A DNA stretch of 64,000 nt from contig CAYMCO010000001.1 in NCBI GenBank assembly GCA_964388955.1, positions 248,001 through 312,000 of the forward strand, read 5' to 3'. Shown here in pieces: positions 19,401 to 27,182 of this stretch (its first letter is position 1; each line of letters opens with the position of its first letter). Made by a program: the position numbers and the translations under genes. Source of the DNA: CAYMCO01 sp964388955 (GTDB lineage Bacteria > Chloroflexota > Anaerolineae > Anaerolineales > E44-bin32). The notes beneath the pieces are model-generated. The model saw only the letters and a program-made list of their open reading frames with translations, was not told the origin of the DNA and did not search any database.

Positions 19401-21997
19401 TACCCTTCGATTTCCTGGATGAGGGCGTCCAGGTCGACGAGGGCGGCCGGTTCCTGTATTCCTATCTGGGCGACAGATGGCGTCTCCCGCTGAGCAGCGA
19501 CGCGAGCTGCCGCACCGTCTCGGTGTACGTAGCTGTGCTGCATACCGGCTACTACTCGCAGTACTCGAGCTTCGACATCAGCGTGGGAGATCTGACGCAG
19601 GGCTTGGAGGTCAGGACATACCGCAGTTCCCGCTACTCATATGAGATCACGGTCACCTTCAGCGGAGACATCGAACTCGAGATGGCCCCGACGCGCTCCA
19701 CCTCCAGCTCCTACTTCCTGCTGGGCGGGGCGGTCGTTGATCCAGGTGGCCTGCCCATCAATCAATCCCCGGCGGGAGATCCAGAAGCCTACAGCGTGGA
19801 TGAGGACGGGATGCTGGAGGTTCCTGCGCCTGGCGTGCTGGCCAATGACAATGACGCGGACGAAGATCCCCTGACCGCGACCCTGGATACAGGTCCCGCA
19901 AACGGCGTCCTCGGCTTGAACCCCGACGGGTCGTTCAGCTACGAGCCCGTGGCGGATTTTGAGGGTGAGGACAGCTTTACCTATCGAGCACACGATGGCT
20001 TCAGTTACAGCCATCCTGTTACTGTCACCATCACCGTGAACCCCCTCAATGATGCACCCCTTGCCCATGACGATGCCTACAGCACCGATGAGGATATGGC
20101 GCTGGAGGTCGGGCCCCCAGGCATTCTGGTGAACGACGAGGACCTCGACGGCGACTCCCTGTCGGCGATCCTGGGCACGGGGCCGACACATGGTACCTTG
20201 GCGCTGAACGCCAATGGAACCTTCACGTATACGGCCGCTGAGGAGTTCAGCGGAGTCGACACCTTCCAATACCTGGCCAATGACGGAACGGTGGATAGCA
20301 ATCTGGCGACGGTGACCATCGCCGTCCAGCCCGTGGACGATCCACCGTCCGCCCAGGACGACTCTTATACCATCTTCGAGGATGAGATCCTGTCCGCTGC
20401 TGCTCCCGGCGTGCTCGTGAACGATGACGACCCGGAGGGCGGCACGCTCTCCGCCAACCCGGTTAGCACGCCGGCGCACGGGACCCTGAGCATGTTCAGC
20501 AACGGATCCTTCACCTATGTGCCGGATCCCGACTTTTCCGGCATGGATCGCTTCACCTACCTGGTAAACGATGGAGTGTCGGATAGCAACGTGGCGACGG
20601 TGGATATCAAGGTCAATCCGGTCAACGACCTGCCACTGGCGGCCGACGACAGCTACGAAATGCCCTGGGAGACCACCCTGGAGGTCGGCGCCCCGGGCGT
20701 CCTGGGGAACGACAGCGATGTCGAGACCAGCGTTCTGACGGCTGTCCTGGTGGACGATGCCGCATCCGGAAAGCTCACCCTGAACTCAGATGGGTCCTTC
20801 AGCTATGGGGCGGCGCCCGGGTTCTCGGGGGAGGACGGATTCACCTACAAGGCGCGCGACGGTTCCGACGGCAGCAATCTGGCGACCGTGACCATCGTGG
20901 TCAGCGCGGTCAACCGGCCGCCGGATGCCGCTGACGATGCCGCGAGCACAGACGAGGATCACCAGGTGATCATCGACGTGCTGGGCAACGACTCAGACTT
21001 GGACGGCGACAGCCTGAGCGTGTCCTCGAGTACCTCACCCGGTCACGGCGATCTTGCCCTCAATGGTGACGGCGCCATTGCTTACACCCCCGGCCCAGAC
21101 TACTACGGAGCCGACGGCTTTGAATACACGGTCTCCGACGGGCAGGGCGGCGAGGACAGTGCGCACGTCAGCATCACCGTGAATCCCATAAATGACCCGC
21201 CGTCCGCTGGCGACGATGCGGCCAGCACCAACGAAGGAGAGGCCGTCACGATCGATTTGCTGGCAAACGACAGCGATGTCGACGGAGACCCGCTGGACAT
21301 CCAGAGCATCGACATCCCCTCCAATGGCAGCCTGTCAAACCATGGCGATGGCACGATCACTTACACACCGGATGACGCCTTCGTGGGTGATGAGATCTTC
21401 GGCTATGTGGCAACGGATGGCCACGGCAGCTCGGACAGCGCGACGGTCACCGTCACCGTGGCGCCAGCCTGCGAGACCAGCATCACAATCGATTATCTCG
21501 CAAGCGTCTCGTCTGGCTATGTGATTGAACTCGATGGCCGAGAATACTACACCGCCCGGCACGAAGTGCGCGGAAACGAGGGCGCCTCGCCGCTCGTTCT
21601 GGGTGACTTCGCCTACACCGGAGTAGGCTACGACGGGCGCTATGCGCTCGAGTTCCAGGAGAATGGTGTGCCGGTGGACGACGGGGGGCGGTATATGCTC
21701 ACTTCACCCGGCAACCAATGGAGCATCCCGCTGACGGGCATGAGCGCCTGCCGGACAGTCACCTTCTATATCGTGGTCATGCACACCGATTTCCGGGCGC
21801 AAGGTTCCCGGTATGAGATCCACGCCGGCGACGCCAGCGAGACGCTGGAGGTGATAACATCGACCTCCGCCCGGCGCATATACGCGGTCGACGTCACCTT
21901 TGCCGGAGAGGTGGACGTGGAGATGCAGGCAACCTACAGCTCGACGACCGATAAGGCATTCTTCGAACTCGGGGCAGGGGTTGTTGAGGCCGAATAG
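13463..21997 (+). CDS. Giant adhesin with vWA, SpaA-like, DUF11 and cadherin-like repeats
   Basis: 2844 residues from ATG 13463 (SD CAGGGGG); in-frame codons upstream lie in the leader RNA. Signal segment about 28-50. Order: 57-231 unassigned Cys-containing domain; 233-625 four SpaA/prealbumin-like beta repeats; 630-872 von Willebrand A with the MIDAS start DISGSM; 876-1213 three DUF11 repeats; 1220-1513 propeller-like region, homologous to that in the 3754 gene (KSIWPALVEIDPLTLRLKD); 1516-1670 two DUF11-like units; 1676-1863 LamG-like; 1922-2092 the shared terminal-type domain, here internal; 2100-2667 six cadherin/VCBS-like repeats; 2670-2844 the shared domain again. There is no LPXTG and no C-terminal helix, so it is secreted or held by other matrix parts. 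Probable role: metal-dependent adhesion in the matrix. Confidence 0.85.
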   Translation: MCDFTVIQSTVATESRRGCSWSRNHRGVLLRAAMILGQLTALGLAAHQTAFLATSGPITVVDDGGPDDEPGQKDLNQMTVDFDSLPTSIDVSWNWDEIGWSGSNTGDACSLFDTDDNGFADYSLCVVVAGTPATYSSTRLYSCGDDKADRCSQPVALIPTFESSCYAEVVTGSDPFSGDPDHQKTEGTPGADDDTVATCTIEISDFGSINAFLLNVCSYPSQEPNSDPSDCVVVPQSGFLTIVKDAGDDVSTDFTFDLGSGQASNDARTSFTVTGSGSIDLISFLAGTYDLSEVVPLDWDLDGAECRLPDGTLTGNWSDSTVAGFSIEIGRETTCSFMDSLKPIQLTLEKTVITDDGGTATQSDFRAYIDGSPYDWDVAQTLSEGTYTLSESTLFGYAASDWTCVDLEGSPFPVTGGDQVSLSPGGNVTCTITNDDVAPSITLIKVAINDNGGTAGPNGFGLTIGGTAVNSGQSLAVDANTPYALDEAGLTGYGFVSIGQAAGDSAKCPDALGDEVTLGEGEHITCTIKNDDIQPQLIVIKHVINNDRGEASASDFTIIVDGSSPSPATFPGEEAPGTVVSLNAGSFGLDETGPDSYGASYSADCSGEISIGDTKTCTITNDDLTPICPEIVPIDLFYVLDISGSMRYPFTGDSGEVSKLQAAKDAITFLNGQLGPLDSDSRVGLITFRGDGSLPISYIDVEVDSPLTTDLSAVEAIVDGLAADGSTPTSHAINLARQEMLATLASGHLPVVFLISDGVPTVDQDLHGFLDADVEIVPIKVDGSWRSVDDVRNDGVFYSSYGEYSGETLADVMVAAQDFMAAIPNAQIYTIAVEGHFFNARILEYVAHVGNGDTFFADQYAEMQTGLVNAINQSACILDIQKTGDEVVAVGDEIHYQIKVTNRGAIELTGVTLSDITLGLSNMPVGDGSLDPGQSVTVTATYGPTTSGDVPYVENTATADSNETPEVFDTWTTLVIEPNPGIDLEKNVSTDGGVSWIDADFGPGPTVNAGTPLYFRLQVRNTGNVPLSNLALEDTDFDAQIASQCSLPATLTEGEAFACIIGPIPAVTGQHQNNATASGDYHGLTESDFDRVNYKGVQPKIDVEKYVTVDHGETWLDADFPTGPSVPEGSLVWFRFTITNNAPATLDNISLSDSDFDAEIAEQCTIPSSLAPGETFDDCVIGPLLAQSGQHENTATASGEHGATNHTDSDDAHYFGEPLVCEPGNLYIKSIWPALVEIDPLTLRLKDEDSFWPINKATANPYGDYAWGLSGVGSASDPHLYFSLSSTRYPDSSAQCGVYAMDLSTGYASQVQSVGYLSPGLAQFGEQFYTVSGATIHFQGGGSVGLPETIGGIDLVSREGELFLLAISGVPGHQQVWRVPLDESTGAFEGGYSHLLSINAASSPALYSYSYTGIAHGYIPTDGGAREVIFVSKDDGSIEPWDLVAIIDYQTGNAIRVVRSPDSGRILKHPITWPNGVTSGYLNWANPQGLEWIGGRLFLVSLNYWNKGPKLPPCMPAIEVTKEAPGEAVVGEAISYAFSVDNPGDTPLFDIHVIDSELGDLTSLFEEANGGWDELPVGGGPVNFTLDYTVQETDTDPLVNQVTASASYQGVRTEGIASHSLDLVPPISIEKSGPDLAVIRDTVEYDMTVTNRGYLPLEGGTVTDPSIGFSAAVSDLMFENHLFSGTQDPAWSPIGATGTWSIVEVENGNFIGRHTTVDPSTFPDAIYVSSGGGWTNYSAALDLRLDTSNRFPGGARARANISTGAGYSVWIYPVDGKIRLWKSTDWQISPAGRTELAAVDQSVAPGWHHLRLDLEGDQIRVYWDGARLISTTDSTYSAGTFALEPGRAENLAGVRFDYDNLVVQTLPALLAPDQSAEYHVNATVPEDSPDPLVNVATATGMHGSTLAEDSDDHVIDIVEPTTCDTSLSITQISSAASNVDVEFDGQKYYTAHSGLRSNDSASPVVIGDPIYIGGNYSTTVPFDFLDEGVQVDEGGRFLYSYLGDRWRLPLSSDASCRTVSVYVAVLHTGYYSQYSSFDISVGDLTQGLEVRTYRSSRYSYEITVTFSGDIELEMAPTRSTSSSYFLLGGAVVDPGGLPINQSPAGDPEAYSVDEDGMLEVPAPGVLANDNDADEDPLTATLDTGPANGVLGLNPDGSFSYEPVADFEGEDSFTYRAHDGFSYSHPVTVTITVNPLNDAPLAHDDAYSTDEDMALEVGPPGILVNDEDLDGDSLSAILGTGPTHGTLALNANGTFTYTAAEEFSGVDTFQYLANDGTVDSNLATVTIAVQPVDDPPSAQDDSYTIFEDEILSAAAPGVLVNDDDPEGGTLSANPVSTPAHGTLSMFSNGSFTYVPDPDFSGMDRFTYLVNDGVSDSNVATVDIKVNPVNDLPLAADDSYEMPWETTLEVGAPGVLGNDSDVETSVLTAVLVDDAASGKLTLNSDGSFSYGAAPGFSGEDGFTYKARDGSDGSNLATVTIVVSAVNRPPDAADDAASTDEDHQVIIDVLGNDSDLDGDSLSVSSSTSPGHGDLALNGDGAIAYTPGPDYYGADGFEYTVSDGQGGEDSAHVSITVNPINDPPSAGDDAASTNEGEAVTIDLLANDSDVDGDPLDIQSIDIPSNGSLSNHGDGTITYTPDDAFVGDEIFGYVATDGHGSSDSATVTVTVAPACETSITIDYLASVSSGYVIELDGREYYTARHEVRGNEGASPLVLGDFAYTGVGYDGRYALEFQENGVPVDDGGRYMLTSPGNQWSIPLTGMSACRTVTFYIVVMHTDFRAQGSRYEIHAGDASETLEVITSTSARRIYAVDVTFAGEVDVEMQATYSSTTDKAFFELGAGVVEAE

Positions 21998-22016
21998 CCG
22001 AGGGAAAAGACGGCAG

Positions 22017-22044
22017 CCATTCCGGGGCGGCCGACCCCGGATGG
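22017..22044 (+). repeat. Stem-loop after the giant adhesin
   Basis: TCCGGGG (22021-22027) pairs with CCCCGGA (22035-22041), extended outward by CCA/TGG across a bulge. It lies 20 bases after the adhesin stop. No U-run follows, so termination is possible but unproven. The next 500 bases contain no supported gene. Confidence 0.45.
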
Positions 22045-22551
22045 CCATTGGCCCCCTCATTGTGCTCTCGGAGAATCGCATTGGGCCTCAGGCAAACAAA
22101 GGGAATCCGACGAACGCTTTGCGCGACTTGAGCATGCATCACAAGTCAGAGTCGCCCTCAAAGAGCCCCAAGCTCTGTAGTCAAACACCGAAGTGCGTTC
22201 ACGGGGTAGACGGGATATGCCTATCCCTGTCCTACTCTCCCTCAAGTGAAACGAATCGCACACGAATCCGTTATCCATATAGTACTCCGGCGCCATATGG
22301 TTCGGCTCTTTGACGGGGTAGACTCGATTGGGTTATGAGATTTGGGCAACACCAGGACCGGATGATAGTCCACGGGGTTTAGAGCGAGGATACCAGTTCG
22401 AGCTCGCGATTGAAGGCCTTGTGCGGAAAGCATACGATCATCAAGCCCCGACGTCGAAGGGAAGACCGTTTAGGAGCTAGTCCGACTTTGGTGGTATCAG
22501 GGCACTGAGCTGGGGTGTCCGGAAAAACAGTTTTCTCTGACGTGATTGTGC

Positions 22552-22655
22552 GTGGAGGCGACGATCCGCTGACTTGATATGGTCGCTGGCTTGCGATTGA
22601 GCGAGCCGAGGCTGCGGGGAGCCAGTAGCGAAACCGGCCACAAGATGGCCGGTTT
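22552..22655 (+). promoter_or_regulatory. Structured leader RNA motif, copy 5
   Basis: GTGGAGGCG (22552), TGGTCGCT (22580) and GGAGCCAGTAGCG (22618) are present. The inner stem GGCTTGC/GCGAGCC (22588-22594 with 22601-22607) has one G-U; the outer stem is short (CCGC/GCGG, 22566-22569 with 22614-22617); the 3' hairpin is AAACCGGCCA/TGGCCGGTTT (22631-22640 with 22646-22655). Unlike the other copies there is no clear gene within 250 bases downstream. Its target may be decayed, or may be the PPTase at 23354. Confidence 0.7.
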
Positions 22656-23081
22656 GTGTCTATTTGCGATCAAACGGAGCCATGGGTGCGGGGGTAGAAG
22701 TGATGCCGGTAGGTCCGTTTCGCCAACAACCCGGGGTTCGTCTCCCAGCCAATCGATTGTTCAATACACTGGCAATTGACCGAACCATTCTCCCGTGTGC
22801 GCCCTTGAGGCCGCTTGGACGAGCGCTCGGATCGGGCGGCGGCCGGCAGGTTTCTTTGTTTCGGCTGGAAGGGTGCGTGGCCGGCCGCCGATCTCTGTTT
22901 GCGCTCAACTCCAAAATAGACCGCATCCTCTCGGATGCTCCGTATTCCAATTCCTCGTCGGACCGCTGCGCTTCGCAGGTGAGTGGACTGGATCCAAGGC
23001 GGGGGACTGATGAGGAATCGCAATTCCCCTCACCACTTTCTCAGAGCGCCAAGAGTGGACTTCACTGGCAATATGATGTGA

Positions 23082-23357
23082 GGGCCAACGACAGGGGGAT
23101 GGACCAGGCGGGTACTGGGATTCGCAGGTTTCGGCAAGCAGCTTCTGGTCCATCCCGGAAGGGAATGGGCGCCTAGCCACAAAGAGCGATCAAGAGACCC
23201 GCCCATCCAATCCGGGCGGAGCGATCGCGACATATTCCTGCCCTATGCCGACAGCGATGGGTATGTCGGAATGGCGGAGCGCGCCTGGGAATGGTGGGGT
23301 ATTGAGCACGTCCTTCGTTCGATCGACCGATATCTCTCGATGCTGAAACCGAGATGA
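23082..23357 (+). pseudogene. Possible decayed gene fragment before the PPTase
   Basis: This frame is open for 91 codons between TGA 23079 and TGA 23355 and reads like protein (for example GFAGFGKQLLVHPGREW and GMAERAWEWWGIEHV), with GC-rich third positions. It has no ATG, GTG or TTG until its last third. Its TGA overlaps the next ATG (ATGA), as in a coupled operon. It may be the 3' end of a frameshifted or decayed gene beginning after leader RNA copy 5. I do not recognise the family. The stretch 22656-23081 shows no continuous frame I can support. Confidence 0.3.
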
Positions 23358-24172
23358 CGCGACACTACAAGATGGCCTCGAATGAACCGGAGAAGGTCGC
23401 CCAAAGAAGCCAGCCGCTTGGGGCGGATGAGATCCATATCTGGATTGTTTCCTCGGGCGAAACCGCTTCCAATTTGCCCTCGCTCACCAGATACTTGTCC
23501 CACACCGAAATCGAACGGGCGAATCGCTATCACCATCAATCCGACCGGATCCGATTTGTCCTCCGGCGAGGTATGCTCCGTATCCTTCTGGGGGCCTATC
23601 TTCATCTCGACCCTTTCCTGCTGCGGTTCACCTACAATGAGTATGGCAAACCAGCTCTGGCAAATCAACGACCCCAAGATCAAATCATCTTCAGTCTATC
23701 GCACTCCCCAGGAATCGTGATGTATGCATTCATGAGACGCGGGGCAGTAGGAATCGACGTGGAGGGAATCCGCTTCTTTCCCGGTTATCGGGATCTCATG
23801 GCGCGCTACTTCTCCGCTGAGGCCTATTCTTCGCTGGCCGCCGTTCCTGCGAATGAAGCGCTGGAATGCTTCTATCGATACTGGACGCGGATGGAAGCAG
23901 TAGCGAAAGCTTCCGGAATGGGGCTGTCTCGTTTCCAGCGGGGGACTTGGCCCGCCCCCGAACCGGCACAGATGCCCTTCAACAGGTCTCAGGACTTCGA
24001 CGCACGAGAGGCCGGGCGGTGGACGATCGTTGAGATCCGGCCGCTTCCAGGCTACGTTGCGGCAGTTGCTTCTTCAGAGAGCGGATCTCAAGCGCGTAGC
24101 TATCATCTGACGGGTTCGGAGAATGGTTTCACTTTGGAGCGGATAGGGGATCTAGCCGGAAGTGCAGGTTGA
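23354..24172 (+). CDS. 4'-phosphopantetheinyl transferase, Sfp type
   Basis: 272 residues. It transfers the phosphopantetheine arm from CoA to the carrier-domain Ser of NRPS and PKS proteins. Visible Sfp motifs: YNEYGKPAL, FSLSHSPG, the Mg-binding AVGIDVEGI and FYRYWTRMEAVAKASGMGL (WxxKEA-type helix with the catalytic Glu and Lys). Length is somewhat above the usual 220-240. ATG 23354 is used here; ATG 23372 is possible. It sits directly upstream of the carrier-domain proteins it would activate, 16 bases before the favoured NRPS start, so the three genes very likely form one operon. Confidence 0.9.
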   Translation: MTRHYKMASNEPEKVAQRSQPLGADEIHIWIVSSGETASNLPSLTRYLSHTEIERANRYHHQSDRIRFVLRRGMLRILLGAYLHLDPFLLRFTYNEYGKPALANQRPQDQIIFSLSHSPGIVMYAFMRRGAVGIDVEGIRFFPGYRDLMARYFSAEAYSSLAAVPANEALECFYRYWTRMEAVAKASGMGLSRFQRGTWPAPEPAQMPFNRSQDFDAREAGRWTIVEIRPLPGYVAAVASSESGSQARSYHLTGSENGFTLERIGDLAGSAG

Positions 24173-24188
24173 GGATGGGAGGAGACCG

Positions 24189-27176
24189 TTGAGTCCAGCA
24201 CCGCCGACGAATGAGCATAGAAAAGTGCTGCGGGATTTCAACGCCACTGCGAAGGGCTACGATTTGGATACCCCCCTCCATCAGCTTTTTGAAGCCCAGG
24301 CCCTCCAAACGCCGGACCGCACAGCGTTGGTCTACGAGGGATGCAACCTCTCCTATTCTCAGTTGAATCAGCGCGCGAACCAATTGGCGAGCTACCTTGG
24401 TGAACTCGGTGTCGGATTGGAATCACGGGTCGGCGTGTTCATGCACAGATCGCTCGAGATGGTGATCTCACTTTACGCGATCCTCAAGGCCGGCGGCGCA
24501 TACGTTCCATTGGATCCGGAATATCCTCAGGAGCGATTGAAGTTCATGCTTGAGGATGCGGAGGTCCGCGTCATGCTCACGCAGGCGGAACTCTCGTCCG
24601 AGCTTCCGGCCGACGACCTTACGCTGGTGGAGGTCGATTCGGAGTGGGGGAGGATTGCGCAGTCCAGCGCTAATAACCCCATCCCGTACGTGGGACCGGA
24701 GAACCTCGCATACATCATATTCACGTCAGGAACGACGGGCCGGCCGAAGGGGGTGATGAATACGCATCGGGGCATATGCAACCGATTGATCTGGATGCAG
24801 GACACCTATCGCCTCGACGAGAGCGATCACATCCTTCAGAAGACACCGTTCTCTTTTGATGTCTCGGTGTGGGAGTTCTTCTGGCCTCTGTTGTACGGCG
24901 CCCGGCTGTTCGTCGCGAAGCCCGGTGGGCACAAGGACAGCACCTATCTGGTAGACGCCATAAACGCTCACGGGATAACAACCATTCATTTTGTGCCCTC
25001 CATGCTTGGGATATTCCTTGAGAACGACCGGGCTGCAACCTGCCGAAGCCTTCGTCGGGTGATCTGCAGTGGGGAGAGCCTCCCCTTCGCCATGCAGGAG
25101 CGGTTTTTTTCGCTACTGGACGCAGAGCTTCACAATCTGTATGGCCCAACCGAAGCCGCCGTTGACGTCACCCATTGGGAATGCCAGCCCGGAAGTGACC
25201 TCGGTTTCGTTCCGATTGGGCGCCCGGTCGCCAACACACAGATCTACATCTTGGACAAACAGATGCGGCCCGCCCCGATCGGTGAGCCGGGGGAACTCCA
25301 TATCGGCGGAGTGCAGGTCGCGAGAGGGTATGTCAATCGGCCCGAATTGACGAAAGAGCGATTCATCCCAGATCCCTTCAGCGCCGACCCCGACGCTCGG
25401 CTTTACAAGACGGGCGACTTGGCCGCCTTCATGCCCAGCGGCGACATCAAGTTCATCGGGCGCGTCGACAATCAGGTCAAGATCATGGGGAATCGCATTG
25501 AATTGGGCGAAATCGAGGCCACCCTCGACCAGCACGAGGACATACGGCGATGCGTCGTTATTGCGCGCGAGGATGAACCGGGAGAAAAACGGTTGGTGGC
25601 ATATCTCGTGCCCCGAGACACGACCCCGCCGGCGACCAACGAGCTGCAGGCTTTCCTCGGCCAGAAGCTCCCGGATTTCATGATCCCCTCGGCATTCGTC
25701 TTCCTGGAGAGCCTCCCGCTTTCTCCCAATGGAAAGATCGATCGGAAGGCCCTGCCTCTCCCCTCAGTCCGGCGGCCCCAGCTTGATCAGGCCTACATCG
25801 CGCCGAGGGATTCGCTTGAGGGCTATCTTGTGAGGGTCTGGCAGCAGATACTCAGGCTCGACCGTGTAGGGGTTCACGACCGCTTCTTCGAATTGGGCGG
25901 CACTTCCCTCCAGGCCGCGCGTTTCATCAACCAACTGCAGGGGAAGTTGGGAGAGAACATCTACATCGTCTCGATCTTCGAGGCGCCCACCATCTCGGAA
26001 TACGCCGCATTCTTGCGGGAGCAGTATGCAGAATCACTGAGCCGTATCGTCGGACTGAAGGAGACCTATGAAGACGTCGAAGCCATGCCTGGGAGCCAGA
26101 AAGAAGCCCCTGCAGAGATCACCGAGGACACGCTCCAGCGCATGCGCGAATGCATTGTCACCCTGCCTCGGGCCGCCGATTCGAGATCCAATACCCCTAA
26201 TCCCCGCGCCATGTTCATCCTCGCGCCGCCGCGGTCCGGGACCACGCTGCTGCGGGTGATGCTTGCGGGCCACCCAGGGTTGTTCGCCGCCAGCGAACTT
26301 CAACTGCTGGGCTTCAATACGCTACGAGAGAGGCAGCGCGCATACAGGGGCAAGTACAGCCTCTGGTTGGAGGGAAGCATCCGGGCATTGATGGAGACAG
26401 GAGGCTATGACGCAGCCGATGCGACCAAACGGATGCAGGAATACGCACAGCAGGGTTTGTCCACCCAAGAGTTCTACCGTCTCCTGCAAGACTGGATCGG
26501 GGACAGGCTTCTGGTCGACAAATCGCCTTCCTATGCGCTTGACTTCGCTGCGTTGGAAAAGGCCGAAAGGGACTTCAAGGATCCGCTATACATCCACCTC
26601 GTCCGCCATCCATACTCCGTGATCCATTCATTTGAGGCCTATCACATGGATCAGGTTCTCTTCCTTAGGCCCCATCCCTTCCCGCCCCGCTTGCTTGCGG
26701 AACTGGTATGGATTATCAGCCATCAGAACGTGATCGACTTCCTGCATGGGATCCCGGACAGGCGGCAATTCCAACTGCGATTTGAAGATCTGGTCACGAA
26801 CCCGGAGCGCTCGATCAAGAACCTCTGCCGTTCTCTCTCACTTGAATTCCATCCCGGGATGCTTGATCCTTATTCTCACCTTGGGTCGAAGATGACCGAT
26901 GGTCTGCATCCTGAGTCGAAACCCATGGGGGATACCCATTTCCTTGAGTACGGCAGAATCAGACCCGAGATGGCAAATGCGTGGAAGGGAGTGCTGGAGG
27001 ACGATTCCCTCAGCGATATCACCTGGGACTTGGCATCCGGGTTCGGATATGAGAGACCTGAGCAGATTGACAAGCGGCATTCCGGCGCACTAGATCGCGA
27101 TCTGATTTCAAGGGCGAACAGGAGACGGGAATACCTCGAATCTCGCAGGACGAAAAGACGCGAATACCGGGGGTGA
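24189..27176 (+). CDS. NRPS: adenylation (Ser predicted) - PCP - sulfotransferase
   Basis: 995 residues from TTG 24189, chosen for its SD (GGGAGGAG, six bases away); GTG 24162 is an in-frame alternative overlapping the PPTase. Adenylation domain about 20-540 (YIIFTSGTTGRPKGV, NLYGPTEAAVDV, KTGDLAAF, SPNGKIDRKALP). Reading the ten pocket positions by alignment with GrsA/EntF gives D-V-W-H-I-S-L-V-D-K, one conservative change from the EntF Ser code, so L-serine is predicted. PCP about 545-615 with the carrier Ser in ELGGTSLQAA. Sulfotransferase about 670-930, with the PAPS-binding loop APPRSGTTLLR and HLVRHPYSVIHSF. There is no condensation or TE domain. The bound aminoacyl group is probably passed to the KS of the next protein; sulfation could occur on the carrier or afterwards. 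Confidence 0.85.
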   Translation: MSPAPPTNEHRKVLRDFNATAKGYDLDTPLHQLFEAQALQTPDRTALVYEGCNLSYSQLNQRANQLASYLGELGVGLESRVGVFMHRSLEMVISLYAILKAGGAYVPLDPEYPQERLKFMLEDAEVRVMLTQAELSSELPADDLTLVEVDSEWGRIAQSSANNPIPYVGPENLAYIIFTSGTTGRPKGVMNTHRGICNRLIWMQDTYRLDESDHILQKTPFSFDVSVWEFFWPLLYGARLFVAKPGGHKDSTYLVDAINAHGITTIHFVPSMLGIFLENDRAATCRSLRRVICSGESLPFAMQERFFSLLDAELHNLYGPTEAAVDVTHWECQPGSDLGFVPIGRPVANTQIYILDKQMRPAPIGEPGELHIGGVQVARGYVNRPELTKERFIPDPFSADPDARLYKTGDLAAFMPSGDIKFIGRVDNQVKIMGNRIELGEIEATLDQHEDIRRCVVIAREDEPGEKRLVAYLVPRDTTPPATNELQAFLGQKLPDFMIPSAFVFLESLPLSPNGKIDRKALPLPSVRRPQLDQAYIAPRDSLEGYLVRVWQQILRLDRVGVHDRFFELGGTSLQAARFINQLQGKLGENIYIVSIFEAPTISEYAAFLREQYAESLSRIVGLKETYEDVEAMPGSQKEAPAEITEDTLQRMRECIVTLPRAADSRSNTPNPRAMFILAPPRSGTTLLRVMLAGHPGLFAASELQLLGFNTLRERQRAYRGKYSLWLEGSIRALMETGGYDAADATKRMQEYAQQGLSTQEFYRLLQDWIGDRLLVDKSPSYALDFAALEKAERDFKDPLYIHLVRHPYSVIHSFEAYHMDQVLFLRPHPFPPRLLAELVWIISHQNVIDFLHGIPDRRQFQLRFEDLVTNPERSIKNLCRSLSLEFHPGMLDPYSHLGSKMTDGLHPESKPMGDTHFLEYGRIRPEMANAWKGVLEDDSLSDITWDLASGFGYERPEQIDKRHSGALDRDLISRANRRREYLESRRTKRREYRG

Positions 27177-27182
27177 GGCGCG

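Noticed and set aside
12916..22655. Interpreting the repeated leader motif as a CRISPR-like or insertion-sequence repeat
   Set aside because: Copies are far apart, all in one orientation, vary exactly at paired positions and lack spacers, terminal inverted repeats or a transposase.
22664..23176. 170-codon plus-strand frame after leader RNA copy 5
   Set aside because: Composition is not protein-like, it starts inside the region just after the RNA, and no motif is visible.
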